NCBI GenBank assembly: GCA_029465975.1
Contig: CM055756.1
Location: 7,875,805 to 7,939,804 of the forward strand
DNA length: 64,000 nucleotides
From: Dallia pectoralis
Lineage: Eukaryota; Chordata; Actinopteri; Esociformes; Umbridae
Reading direction: 5' to 3'
The notes under the pieces are model-generated. The model saw nothing but the letters and a program-made list of their open reading frames with translations, had not been told where the DNA came from and did not search any database. Shown piece by piece: positions 11,901 to 25,300 of the stretch (position 1 is the first letter of the stretch; each line of letters opens with the position of its first letter). Position numbers and translations under genes: made by a program.

Positions 11901-14900
11901 GGACAGAGGGCAAAAGGAGAAAGGAGAAATGAGAAAGGGAAGGACGGAGGGCAAAAGGAGAAAGGGAAGGACAGAGGGCAAAAGGAGAAAGGAGAAATGA
12001 GAAAGGGAAGGACGGAGGGCAAAAGGCGAAAGGGAAGGAAGGAGGCAAAAAGGAGGAAGGGAAGGACGGAGGGCAAAATGAGAAAGGGAAGGACGGAGGC
12101 AAAAAGGAAGGACAGAAATAGGGAAGGAAACAGGAAGTTGGGAGGGTAAAGAGGGAGAGATTAAAGATGATTTGCCAAATTAAAAGGTATTGGAGGATAA
12201 TAGAAACACTATGAGTGTGCATGAGAAATAATTACCTGTAATTATTCACTATTGACTCTGATAACGCCCGGCAATAAGACGATGGAAACCATCCCCTCCT
12301 GATGAAGAGACGAGGAGAAAGCCATCTTTCTACATTCAAAATAACACACACAACACATTCTATCCTGAGAGTCTAACGTTTGTTAGCTCAGGAAGGACGA
12401 TGTTTCTAAGTTAAACACCATAGCTTAGATTACTTGGATTACTTCGACCAGCTTACCAAAAGTTATGCTGACATTCTCCCTCCCTCCCTCCATTTCTAAG
12501 GTATTACGCATTATTAAGTCCTCTCACTGCCTAAAGTTTACTGACAAGAAACACCACCAATGTTATATTGCTGGTTTCAGACTGCATAATAGTGACAAGA
12601 TTACCTGCTATAATCTACAGAATATGGCATCATATGGATGAAATACCACATCCGTCTCTCTCTCTCTAACTTACTTCCTGGTCTTCTCCAGTTCTCCGTC
12701 TCTCTCACTCTCTAACTTACTTCCTGGTCTTCTCCAGTTCTCCCTCCCTCTCACTCTCTAACTTACTTCCTGGTCTTCTCCAGTTCTCCCTCTCTCTAAC
12801 TTACTTCCTGGTCTTCTCCTGTTCTCCCTCTCTCTCACTCTCTAACTTACTTCCTGGTCTTCTCCTGTTCTCCCTTTCTCTCACTCTCTAACTTACTTCC
12901 TGGTCTTCTCCTGTTCTCCCTCTCTCTCACTCTCTAACTTACTTCCTGGTCTTCTCCTGTTCTCCCTCTCTCTCACTCTCTAACTTACTTCCTGGTCTTC
13001 TCCTGTTCTCCCTCTCTCTCTCTCACTCACTAACTTACTTCCTGGTCTTCTCCAGTTCTCCGTAGAGCCACCCGTCCCTCTCGTCCGGTATGAGCAGAGT
13101 AATTATGTCTCCTTCATCAAAGCTGAGCAGGGTGGCGTTGTTCCCAGATGTGTGGGGGAAGATAGTCCGGACCCTGGGTCTCTTCACAATGTGGTTGAGT
13201 CCTGTTGACATAGAAACTGATCTGGGACCTAAACCACCACTCTCCTCAACTCCATTGTTGTACTTGTACTCTATAGAGAGAGAGAGAGTGGAAGAGAAGA
13301 TAAGAGACAAGTGTTAAATGTACAGACATAGTTACAAACGCACGCACGCACACACACGCACACACACACGCACACACACAGTCTACCTGTGACTCCATCT
13401 GAGGCTTTTGTGGACGTTTCCTGGGAGAACATGTTGGCCAACGGGCTCGTCTGTGCCTTTAGAGGCGGGGCAGGGGGCGGGGCACTGCCGCGTCTCTGTG
13501 ACGACGGGGAGGCCTGGGGGGTGATGGAGACCGGGGTGCGGATGCCCTCGATCATGGACATGACGCTCTCAGGCACGTTGGTGGCGTCGGAACACTTCTC
13601 TTGCCAGGTTGGCAACTTCCCCGACATGATGTCCCTGGCCTGAGAATGGAGGTCACGCAGGAGGTTATGGGAGCGAAGACACTTAAAATGGAGGTTATAG
13701 GAGTGAAGACACTCAAAATGGAGGTTATAAGAGTGAAGAAGCCTCCAATAGGCCACCAATAGGAACCCAGGACATGATCTAGTTCCTATTGGAGGAGTTG
13801 GTAGATCAGTGGTAGAGCACATGCTCTGTATGTATGATGTCCTGGGTTCCTATTGGAGGTGTTGGTATCACAGTGGTAGAGCAAATGCTCTGTATGACAT
13901 AAAATCTCAAAACATTGTAAAAGTTATGCCATATATACTCCTGTATAAGAGACGGGTTGAAGGAATTCATTGTCAATTAGCCCTGAACTTTATACCTTGT
14001 CAATTAGCCCTGAGCTTTATACCTTGTCAATTAGCCCTGAGCTTTATACCTTGTCAATTAGCCCTGAGCTTTATACCTTGTCAATTAGCCCTGAGCTTTA
14101 TACCTTGTCAATTAGCCCTGAGCTTTATACCTTATCATGAAAGGCAGCAATCTGATAGGAGAAGGTGCAGTGTTTGTCCACTAGGAAGCAGAACCTCCTC
14201 TTCTCCTCTAGCAGAGCCTCCTTGCAGCCGTCGGCGATGAACTTCTGCATGTCGATCTGCCCCGCCCTCAGCGTCTCCAGGCACTGCAACACAGACCAAT
14301 CACACGCCGTCAGCTCAGATGCAGGAACCAATCGTATGTGATCATCTATATCTGTAATATATCCTGTACTAGTCTTCACACATTCTAGTTAGTGGTGCTG
14401 ATCTGGGCATCCAGATACAATATGGCGAGTCCCATCCCTCTTGTGAAATAACTGTGCGAGGAATACAGAGTTTAATTCAGGTCAAATGTAGTGCACACAT
14501 GCTCTAATCACGAGACAGCGATCAACTCAGACTGGTGTGGTAAGAAAACCATCCTACACTCCCCACAGTACACCACATACACACAAGGGACACACAAACA
14601 GCAAACGAACAAAACAAAATCAGTTTGTACTGTCTTCGTGGGGACACTGGTGGCCCAAATGTACACAAAGACCTGAAACACAGACTAACACGGACACCTT
14701 TCTCTCCATCTATTCATGAGTGCTTGTATGGCACGCCCAAAAGCCTTGTTTCCCAGAGCCTACTTCCATAGACTACATATTAAGAAATACGTGACAACAC
14801 TGGCTTTTCCCGTATCATCAACATAACACAACGTAACCCTTTACCGCAACAGTGGTTTGTTTTGTGTGTGTGTGTGTGTGTGTGTGCGTGAGAGAGAGAC

Positions 14901-15252
14901 AAAAAAGGTGTGTTTGTGTGTAACCACACTGGCATCGTTGTCCCTCCATGTTATGAGAAAAAGCCAAAGATAAGCATTTTTAAATATCACTTAGGGATCT
15001 AAAACCTGACCTGGATAAGTAAAATGTTTGTGTTTGTTTATGCATGAGAGAAGGAAAGGTGAGTTCAATTTTGTAAATTTTATTTAGCCTTTATTTAACC
15101 GGGTAGGCCGATTGAGAACAATTTCTCATTTGCAACGGCGACCTGGGGAGCAGCTGGGGTTTAAACCCAGGACGTCGTACTCACAAAGCATGCACACTAC
15201 CAGCGAGCTATCAACTGCTCCAAAGTATGAGTATGTGTGTTTGTTTGTGAAT

Positions 15253-15284
<32 letters not shown>

Positions 15285-16298
15285 CGCGTCTGCATGAAAG
15301 TAAATGTAACAGGTGGGAATTGTTTGTGTGTGTGTTGCGTGTGTGTGCGCGTCTGCATAAAAGTAAATGTAACAGGTGGGAATTGTTTGTGTGTATGCGT
15401 GCGTGTGTGTGTGTGTGTGTGCGCATGTGTGTGTGTCTGCATGAAAGTAAATGAGACAGGTGTGAATTGTAATAAACGCAACCAATGGCTCTTACCGTGC
15501 ATCTGCTCAATGCTAAATAATGCTTGTTGCTATGGACACATATCGCTGTGTGGAAACGGGTAGGAGGGAATGAGAGGCAGAGAAAGAAAACGAGAGGCAT
15601 TGTAAACAGGGAAATGGATGGACGGAGGCAGCAATAGAACGGGAGGAGAGAGAGAGCAAGAGGGAGTGGGAGAGAGAGAGAGAAAGAGTAGTGGGTCAGA
15701 AACATGACCAGTGTTATACTTGGAGGTCACAGGTCACAGGAAGTACTTGGTGAATCATCTACAGCTACGCCCCACAGCCAGACACTCAGAGATCAGAAAT
15801 ACGAGAGGAGCCGACGGACAATATATCACATAAAGACAGAAAAAGAGAGTTGTTGTATAACAGCGGAGTCAAATGTAATCTGAGAAGCAGATGTAATCTT
15901 TCAGACTGAGCCTGAGGGCAAAACTCTACTTATTCAGCCCGTGTGTCTCTGTGGCGTCTTGTAGTGGGACTCTAGTCCCTGTAAGTGATCAATACCAGGG
16001 TTCAAATAAACAACGTGTTAGTATAATGGTGCTTTGTGTTTATATGTTAATGTTAATGTAGATGTGGTCTCTCGACAAGAATAACCCACCACATAAGACG
16101 CCTGTGGGGATGTAAACACACACTCATTTGATGACTAACATTCATCCATATGGCGCTATATTTTATCCAGGCACAAAAAAACTATTGACAATAAACAGCC
16201 AACTGCAATTAAGGCCATTGTTCCCTCTCTCGTTCTCCACAGGTTTTTGTAGCTTCCTGTAACTGTACCTCCACCTGTAACTCTAACATAGCTCTACA

Positions 16299-16333
<35 letters not shown>

Positions 16334-19300
16334 TGTGGGGTGGGTCTTCATGTTTCACAATACTTGTGAGAACCAAACGAATCCCCAGATGTAAAGTAAA
16401 GCAGTACGTCACAGGTATCCACAACACAGCATAGTCTTAGAGATCAATATTATTGTCATGCCGTACGTGTTTCTGAAGTGCCTCAGATAATATCTCTCAT
16501 AAGAGCACGTAGTGTATCTTGTTTTCTTTAGTTCATAACAGTATGCGTGCTAGACTAGGGCGAGTTCTATAATGTTCATTAATAGGAGGAGTTAAAGAGT
16601 ACATGGACTTTTTACGTGATTGTTTTGGTACTTGTCCTCAGTTCTCAACTGACCAAGCGAAATAACAATAAAAATTATGTTATTATACTTTAAGTGATTT
16701 TACATTACCACAAAACTCCTCATATTTTTTCATAACTTCTCTAACTGTGGACTTTCTCGTCCTTAACACAGGAAGTGACATCATAAAGATTAAAAAGTCT
16801 TTCCCAGGTAGCATGTGCTCAACTGGAGCTTCAAGTGTATTTGCATCGAGTGTGTGGAGACAGAGGCGACAGGGAAAATTGAGGGGGAGGAGACTGTACA
16901 TATGGAGGGGGAGGAGATTGTACAAATGGAGGGGGAGGAGACTGTACATATGGAGGGGGAGGAGATTGTACATATGGAGGGGGAGGAGATTGTACATATG
17001 GAGGGGGAGGAGACTGTACATACAACGATATTCCTATTGAGGAAACCTAACAGCGCACACACACACACTCCTGCATAGAGACTGCACACATTACCCATGG
17101 ATAATGTTACACTGGGTATACTGTCTCGTATGTCAAATGAGTGTGTGTGCGTGTGTGTGTGTGTGTGTCTGACCTGCGTCTTTTACCTCACTCTCCTTGT
17201 TCTCATACTTGTTGGCGTTCTTGCCCTGGCTCTTCCTCCTTAGTTTCTTCAGATCGGACTGAGAACGTTCGAGGGAATCCTGCTTCAGTTTGTGCTCCGT
17301 CTGGTACCTCTTAAATGTAGCCTGAGAGAAACACACACGGACGCAGGCAGGCGTACAAACGAACACATTGATCCACTGTAGACATGTGTGCACAATGTGA
17401 ATTGACAAAAGGGTATCGTTACATTTAATCAGAAATAAATGACATATTAGCATGTTACATTTTGGTTTTGATTGAGTAAATGGTAATTACATTTAAATGC
17501 TAAGTTTGATCTTGGACATGATTTATTTTTACTAATCAAAGCAGGACATTTCACAAAGTTATTAACTCTTCGGTTGACCAGGGCCATAATGTACATAAAG
17601 TACATAATGAAGGGAATGTAACCAGTATGTTCTTCACATTGTAGGTAACCGGTAGTCATTATCACAGTTACCAGGAAGTGAATGATGGTGGCATTCCCGA
17701 ATTATTTCCATTGTTCAGAAAATAATAGTGCCCAGAGATATTTCACTGGGACGACTGTTTCCATTGAACGACATAATATGTTAACGCACACATGAATACG
17801 GAACTACTTACTGTCATGTATTTTACATCCATGTCGGTCTTCCTCTCCAATTCAGCAATTATCTCCCTGTGGAACCTCTTGAACTGTAGGTATGGGGAAA
17901 GCGAGATGAGGAGAGAACGAGAGAGACAATTATGACGGAGCGATGGGCGAGTGTTGGTGAAGAGAAAGTTACTTCTGCAAAGAAAAAAGCAAGTTAATTG
18001 ACCACATTCGAAATTACAACCGAGCTGACAATACTCATTTGGGTAACCAATGGAGACCGCCTCTTCTCGTGGACGCTCCTTCATCACCTCACTTAAGAGG
18101 CTACCCTAAATCGGCACTTACAAACACAATTTAGAAAAGTGTGATTCAAAACAACCATACCCAAGTGTCACTGCACTCTGGAAAGTGGATATAACCATAT
18201 ATAAATCAACCATATTTGATCAATCTCATTTAAGTTTGTGTGGTTAATATATAATGCTCCATAATTAAATAAAAAGAGCAAAAACAATCTGACTGTAATT
18301 GAGGTGTAGGTGCTAGACTACGAGTCTGAGGACATATTAATTTGGCTCGCTCACTTTTGCCGTCCTAGACCATAAAAATGAAATAGGACCATGAGACACT
18401 TTGTCGTTTCTGTAGCAAAAGGGAAACATACTTTACTTCAAGTGAGTAGGCTATATAGTTTCATTTACCGAGAAACCGTTTATCCTCTGCAGCTCCTTGA
18501 TCTGGACTAAGAGGAAATGGCATCAATGGTGTTCAACAGAATGAATGAGTCACACTTTCCACCTGGTCACATTGCCGCATAACCTCTTTCGTTCATATAT
18601 ATCCTCTGCAAATAATGTGAGTGAAACTGGAAGGCTGTCTCCTCACAAATATGTTGCTATTGTTCTGTTTTGAAGAACCCATACTGAGAAGAAAACTAAA
18701 TCCGACTTCAGCCGGTTTTGTGATGTGGTATGAAAAGCGTATGAAAGCGACGGAAACAGTATCAGACAATAATAATCAATATAAAACCGTGGAAAACACA
18801 TACAACAGTCCATGTGTTGTTTGAACACTATAAAGTCAAAGCAAACAACTCTGGGTCTTTTATTAAAAGTACCTGAGTATCAGAACGCAATGAGATTCGT
18901 CTGCACTGTTGTTTTTTACTTTTTACGCCAGTTTGTGTTCGCGTATGTGAACTTGAGTCTTCTCACGGGAACAGACAAGGTGCAATTCAAGGCTATCGAT
19001 GAGTCAGAGAACCAACACGCAATGTAGAAATGCCCACAGATATCCTCCTTCGTCCTCATTAACCAGCATGAGGGGGAGCTCGTGCACTTATTACATCACT
19101 GGGGCCCGCTGGTGGCACAGGAACGTCTACCGACGGACAATTATAAACTCTCCAGAACCCACGTTCTGCCACAACCTCACAAACAACAACCCACTTAGAT
19201 GCCGCTTCAGATCAGTACTGGGATTCTGTTTCGCCGCTCTCTTTCGTAGCCCCTGAATGTATGACAATGCTGCCTCCAGACATACGGCTAACAATAGAAC

Positions 19301-22300
19301 GAACGGGTGTGTCGGAGAAGAGAGGTTAACAAAGTCGACAAGAGACTAAAGGCAACAAGTAAAAAGTAAGAAACTTAAAGGTTAATCCTTATGTGCCATG
19401 GTTAAAGCAACCATGCATGGCAGGTAGGGTATTCACATCTATATGGTATTCACATCTATAGGGTAATCACATCTATATGGTAATCACATCTATATGGTAA
19501 TCACATCTATATGGTAATCACATCTATATGGTAATCACATCTATATGGTAATCACATCTATAGGGTAATCACATCTATAGGGTAATCACATCTATAGGGT
19601 AATCACATCTATATGGTAATCACATCTATAGGGTAATCACATCTATAGGATAATCACATCTATATGGTAATCACATCTATATGGTAATCACAGCTATAGG
19701 GTAATCACATCTATAGGATAATCACATCTATATGGTAATCACATCTATATGGTAATCACATCTATAGGGTAATCACATCTATATGGTAATCACATCTATA
19801 GGATAATCACATCTATATGGTATTCACATCTATATGGTAATCACAGCTATATGGTAATCACATCTATAGGGTAATCACATCTATATGGTAATCACATCTA
19901 TAGGGTAATCACATCTATATGGTATTCACATCTATATGGTAATCACAGCTATATGGTAATCACATCTATAGGGTAATCACATCTATAGGGTAATCACATC
20001 TATAGGGTATTCACAGCTATATGGTATTCACATCTATATGGTAATCACATCTATAGGGTAATCACATCTATAGGGTAATCACATCTATAGGGTAATCACA
20101 TCTATATGGTAATCACATCTATAGGGTAATCACATCTATAGGATAATCACATCTATATGGTAATCACATCTATATGGTAATCACAGCTATAGGGTAATCA
20201 CATCTATAGGATAATCACATCTATATGGTAATCACATCTATATGGTAATCACATCTATAGGGTAATCACATCTATATGGTAATCACATCTATAGGATAAT
20301 CACATCTATATGGTATTCACATCTATATGGTAATCACAGCTATATGGTAATCACATCTATAGGGTAATCACATCTATATGGTAATCACATCTATAGGGTA
20401 ATCACATCTATATGGTATTCACATCTATATGGTAATCACAGCTATATGGTAATCACATCTATAGGGTAATCACATCTATAGGGTAATCACATCTATAGGG
20501 TATTCACATCTATAGGGTAATCACATCTATATGGTATTCACATCTATATGGTAATCACATCTATATGGTAATCACAGCTATAGGGTAATCACATCTATAG
20601 GGTAATCACATCTATAGGGTATTCACAGCTATATGGTATTCACATCTATATGGTATTCACATCTATAGGGTAATCACATCTATAGGGTATTCACAGCTAT
20701 ATGGTATTCACATCTATATGGTATTCACATCTATATGGTAATCACATCTATAGGGTAATCACATCTATAGGGTAATCACATCTATAGGGTATTCACAGCT
20801 ATATGGTATTCACAGCTATATGGTAATCACAGCTATAGGATAATCACATCTATATGGTATTCACATCTATATGGTAATCACATCTATAGGGTAATCACAG
20901 CTATATTGTAATCACATCTATATGGTAATCACAGCTATAGGGTAATCACATCTATAGGATAATCACAGCTATAGGGTATTCACATCTATATGGTAATCAC
21001 ATCTATATGGTAATCACAGCTATATGGTATTCACAGCTATATGGTATTCACAGCTATATGGTAATCACAGCTATAGGATAATCACATCTATATGGTATTC
21101 ACATCTATATGGTAATCACAGCTATAGGGTAATCACATCTATAGGATAATCACAGCTATAGGGTATTCACATCTATATGGTAATCACATCTATATGGTAA
21201 TCACAGCTATATGGTATTCACAGCTATATGGTAATCACAGCTATATGGTAATCACATCTATATGGTATTCACATCTATGAGGTAATCACATCTATATGGT
21301 ATTCACAGCTATATGGTATTCACATCTATATGGTATTCACATCTATAGGGTAATCACATCTATAGGGTAATCACATCTATATGGTATTCACAGCTATAGG
21401 GTAATCACAGCTATATGGTATTCACAGCTATAGGGTAATCACAGCGATAGGATAATCACAGCTATAGGGTATTCACATCTATATGGTAATCACATCTATA
21501 TGGTAATCACAGCTATAGGGTATTCACAGCTATATGGTATTCACAGCTATAGGGTATTCACAGCTATATGGTATTCACAGCTATATGGTATTCACATCTA
21601 TATGGTAATCACAGCTATAGGGTATTCACATCTATATGGTAATCACAGCTATATGGTATTCACATCTATATGATAATCACATCTATAGGATAATCACATC
21701 TATATGGTAATCACAGCTATATGGTATTCACATCTATATGATAATCACAGCTATAGGGTAATCACATCTATAGGGTAATCACATCTATATGGTAATCACA
21801 GCTATATGGTATTCACAGCTATAGGGTAATCACATCTATAGGATAATCACATCTATATGGTAATCACAGCTATAGGGTATTCACATCTATAGGATAATCA
21901 CATCTATATGGTAATCACAGCTATATGGTATTCACAGCTATATGGTATTCACATCTATATGGTATTCACAGCTATAGGGTAATCACATCTATAGGATAAT
22001 CACATCTATATGGTAATCACAGCTATATGGTATTCACATCTATAGGGTAATCACATCTATAGGGTATTCACAGCTATATGGTAATCACAGCTATATGGTA
22101 ATCACAGCTATATGGTATTCACAGCTATATGGTATTCACAGCTATATGGTAATCACAGCTATATGGTAATCACAGCTATATGGTAATCACATCTATAGGA
22201 TAATCACATCTATAGGGTAATCACAGCTATAGGGTAATCACATCTATATGGTAATCACATCTATATGGTAATCACAGCTATAGGGTAATCACATCTATAG

Positions 22301-25300
22301 GGTAATCACAGCTATATGGTAATCACATCTATAGGATAATCACAGCTATAGGGTAATCACAGCTATAGGGTAATCACAGCTATAGGGTAATCACATCTAT
22401 ATGGTATTCACAGCTATATGGTAATCACAGCTATATGGTAATCACATCTATAGGGTAATCACATCTATATGGTAATCACATCTATAGGGTAATCACATCT
22501 ATAGGGTAATCACAGCTATAGGGTAATCACATCTATATGGTATTCACAGCTATAGGGTATTCACATCTATATGGTAATCACAGCTATAGGGTAATCACAT
22601 CTATATGGTATTCACAGCTATATGGTAATCACAGCTATATGGTAATCACAGCTATAGGGTAATCACAGCTATAGGGTAATCACAGCTATAGGGTAATCAC
22701 ATCTATATGGTATTCACAGCTATATGGTAATCACAGCTATATGGTAATCACATCTATAGGGTATTCACAGCTATATGGTATTCACATCTATAGGGTATTC
22801 ACAGCTATATGGTATTCACAGCTATATGGTATTCACATCTATATGGTAATCACATCTATATGGTAATCACAGCTATTGGGTAATCACAGCTATATGGTAA
22901 TCACATCTATATGGTAATCACAGCTATATGGTATTCACATCTATAGGGTAATCACATCTATATGGTATTCACATCTATATGGTAATCACAGCTATTGGGT
23001 AATCACATCTATATGGTAATCACAGCTATTGGGTAATCACATCTATATGGTATTCACATCTATATGGTATTCACAGCTATATGGTAATCACAGCTATATG
23101 GTATTCACATCTATAGGGTAATCACATCTATATGGTATTCACATCTATATGGTATTCACATCTATATGGTAATCACATCTATATGGTAATCACATCTATA
23201 GGGTAATCACAGCTATAAGGTAATCACAGCTATAGGGTATTCACAGCTATATGGTATTCACAGCTATATGGTATTCACAGCTATATGGTATTCACAGCTA
23301 TAGGGTAATCACAGCTATTGGGTAATCACATCGAAACTGTAGAATCATTTGCTACAAGCCAAACATTACATTGACTGCCTTGACATTTAGGTAAATGGAA
23401 AGTCAATTACTGAAACAGAAGTAATAGTGCTTAGTTAGTTTTACAGTCATCAGCACTAATTCCCAAAGGCTCACAAAGCGTGTTCAGACCTGCGTCCGTC
23501 CTAAAAACAGCCTGAACCGAATCAACAGGCAGGTGCAATGTTCCCTCTAGGTTGGTTTTGTTTTTCACTCATTGTCATTTTCGTCACCTTCGTGTTACAA
23601 ATGCCACACGTACAATAAGGAAAAGGCAAAAACAACAATCCGCGATTAATAAGAAAAAGGACGATGAAATAAAAGGAACATGTTCGTATGTTTGCACACA
23701 AAGTCCAACTGAGATTTGTCCATGTTAACTCATGAAAGAAACCAAACAGTACATTAGGAGAGGAGAGATTCCGGCTCACATTCAGAGGACTTGTCTGAGA
23801 AAAACAGAGCGATAGATTGAAATAAAAAAAACAAATACGAAGAGATGGGAGACATTTGACGCGGCATTTAGCAATTCAAAGCAGTAATGGAGTAACCATA
23901 GAAACATGTACATTCTGCTTGCGGATTCTTTACACACAAACTAAAATGTTTACAAACAGAACTCACATTATCTTCTAGCTCAAGGTGAACCTTCCTGTGC
24001 ACCTCGGATATCTCCATCAGTACCACTCCTGTGGAAAAGGAAAGAGGAAGTGGTTGGCTTTAGAGAGGGAAACACGATTAGGGTAGTAACCAATGACTGC
24101 TGGTGTCCGCAAGAGAAACATTTAAAATGAAAGAATGTCAAGGGTCTTGAAATGTGCTGCATGGAGAAGTGGTCCTGAAAAGTTGTGTGCCGACCTTATT
24201 TTACAAATCAAAAACAGCTCAAACGACAGGTCACCAAAAACACTATGTTCCTCACACAAGCAATCAAAAAGGGATTAAAAGTAAGTGCAAAAATCGAAGA
24301 GGTACACCCGAATTGCTAGTATTCTATGCAGTACTGGTGTGAGCACTTTAACTAAGTAGATAACTTAACTACAGTGGATATAAAGTCTACACACCACCTG
24401 CAATGTACCTCTTGCACTGCATGTAGGCCTGGCATTACAGAGTATAAGGAAAACTTGGGCTTCATTTGTTTTTAAGTTATACAGTGAAGTACTAATCTAT
24501 CTTTGTTGTTGTGCAGCTCTCTTATGTTTGAGCTCCGTTATGTTTGAGCTCTCTTTTGTTTGAGCTCCGTTATGTTTCAGCTCCGTTATGTTTGAACTCT
24601 CTTATATTTGAGCTCTCTTATGTCAGAGTACAAAATCTGACTCATTATTGGTGTCGTTTATTTTTTGGCATTCCTGTTTTCTTCCTTTGATGAAGGGTGA
24701 CAATAACCGATCATTGGTTTTCAATGTCTGTTTTGAGACATATCTTCACCATATGCAGTTGTCTTTCTGTCTTTTCTACAATATGCACTACTGATCTAGC
24801 GGGGACATATCAGACTAAATCAGATTCTGATCTAAATGCAGAGGAGAATCAGTCCAATAGAACACAAGATAACATGTTGAATTTTGGGACACTGGTAGCA
24901 GAGTGGAAAGATGCTATGGGGTAAGATGCATTCAATACAGTACTGATACTCTATAGAAATAGAGCTTTAGTGTGGACTAGAGAAGTGACCGTTGAACAAT
25001 ACGCTACTCATCTAGTATTTCCATATTATTTAACTCATTAAATGTCATGTTTGTTTACACACCCAGCAAAGAATAAAGGCCCTGCTAGGATCAAAACACA
25101 CGGTTGGTGAGTTAGTGATTACTGATCAAACCAAACCCGAATTCTACAGGGTTTCACATGTTGAAAGCACTTTTTTTATTTATTTACCTACTATTGCACG
25201 GAATAATGAAAGAGAAGTGTTTAATTATTAAACTATAATAGTACAAGCATTCCATTTCAGTGACATGACACTTTCCAATACATTAAATATTACTGTGTAC

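Noticed and set aside
11446..12222. Continuous 258-codon frame including a Pro/Ser/Phe-rich N-terminal half
   Set aside because: The N-terminal half is the pyrimidine array of intron 10. Only the part from 11,743 down is exon 11, after a good acceptor and with matching phase.
13794..13857. A functional tRNA-Ala gene
   Set aside because: The T-loop is altered (GGTTC followed by CTATT), the acceptor stem does not pair, and the anticodon region differs; a relic.
15126..15705. His/Thr-rich frames
   Set aside because: They are read-through of the GT-rich minisatellite and a SINE in intron 6.
19425..23331. CRISPR-like appearance of a regular repeat
   Set aside because: Units abut directly with no unique spacers, in a vertebrate intron; a minisatellite.
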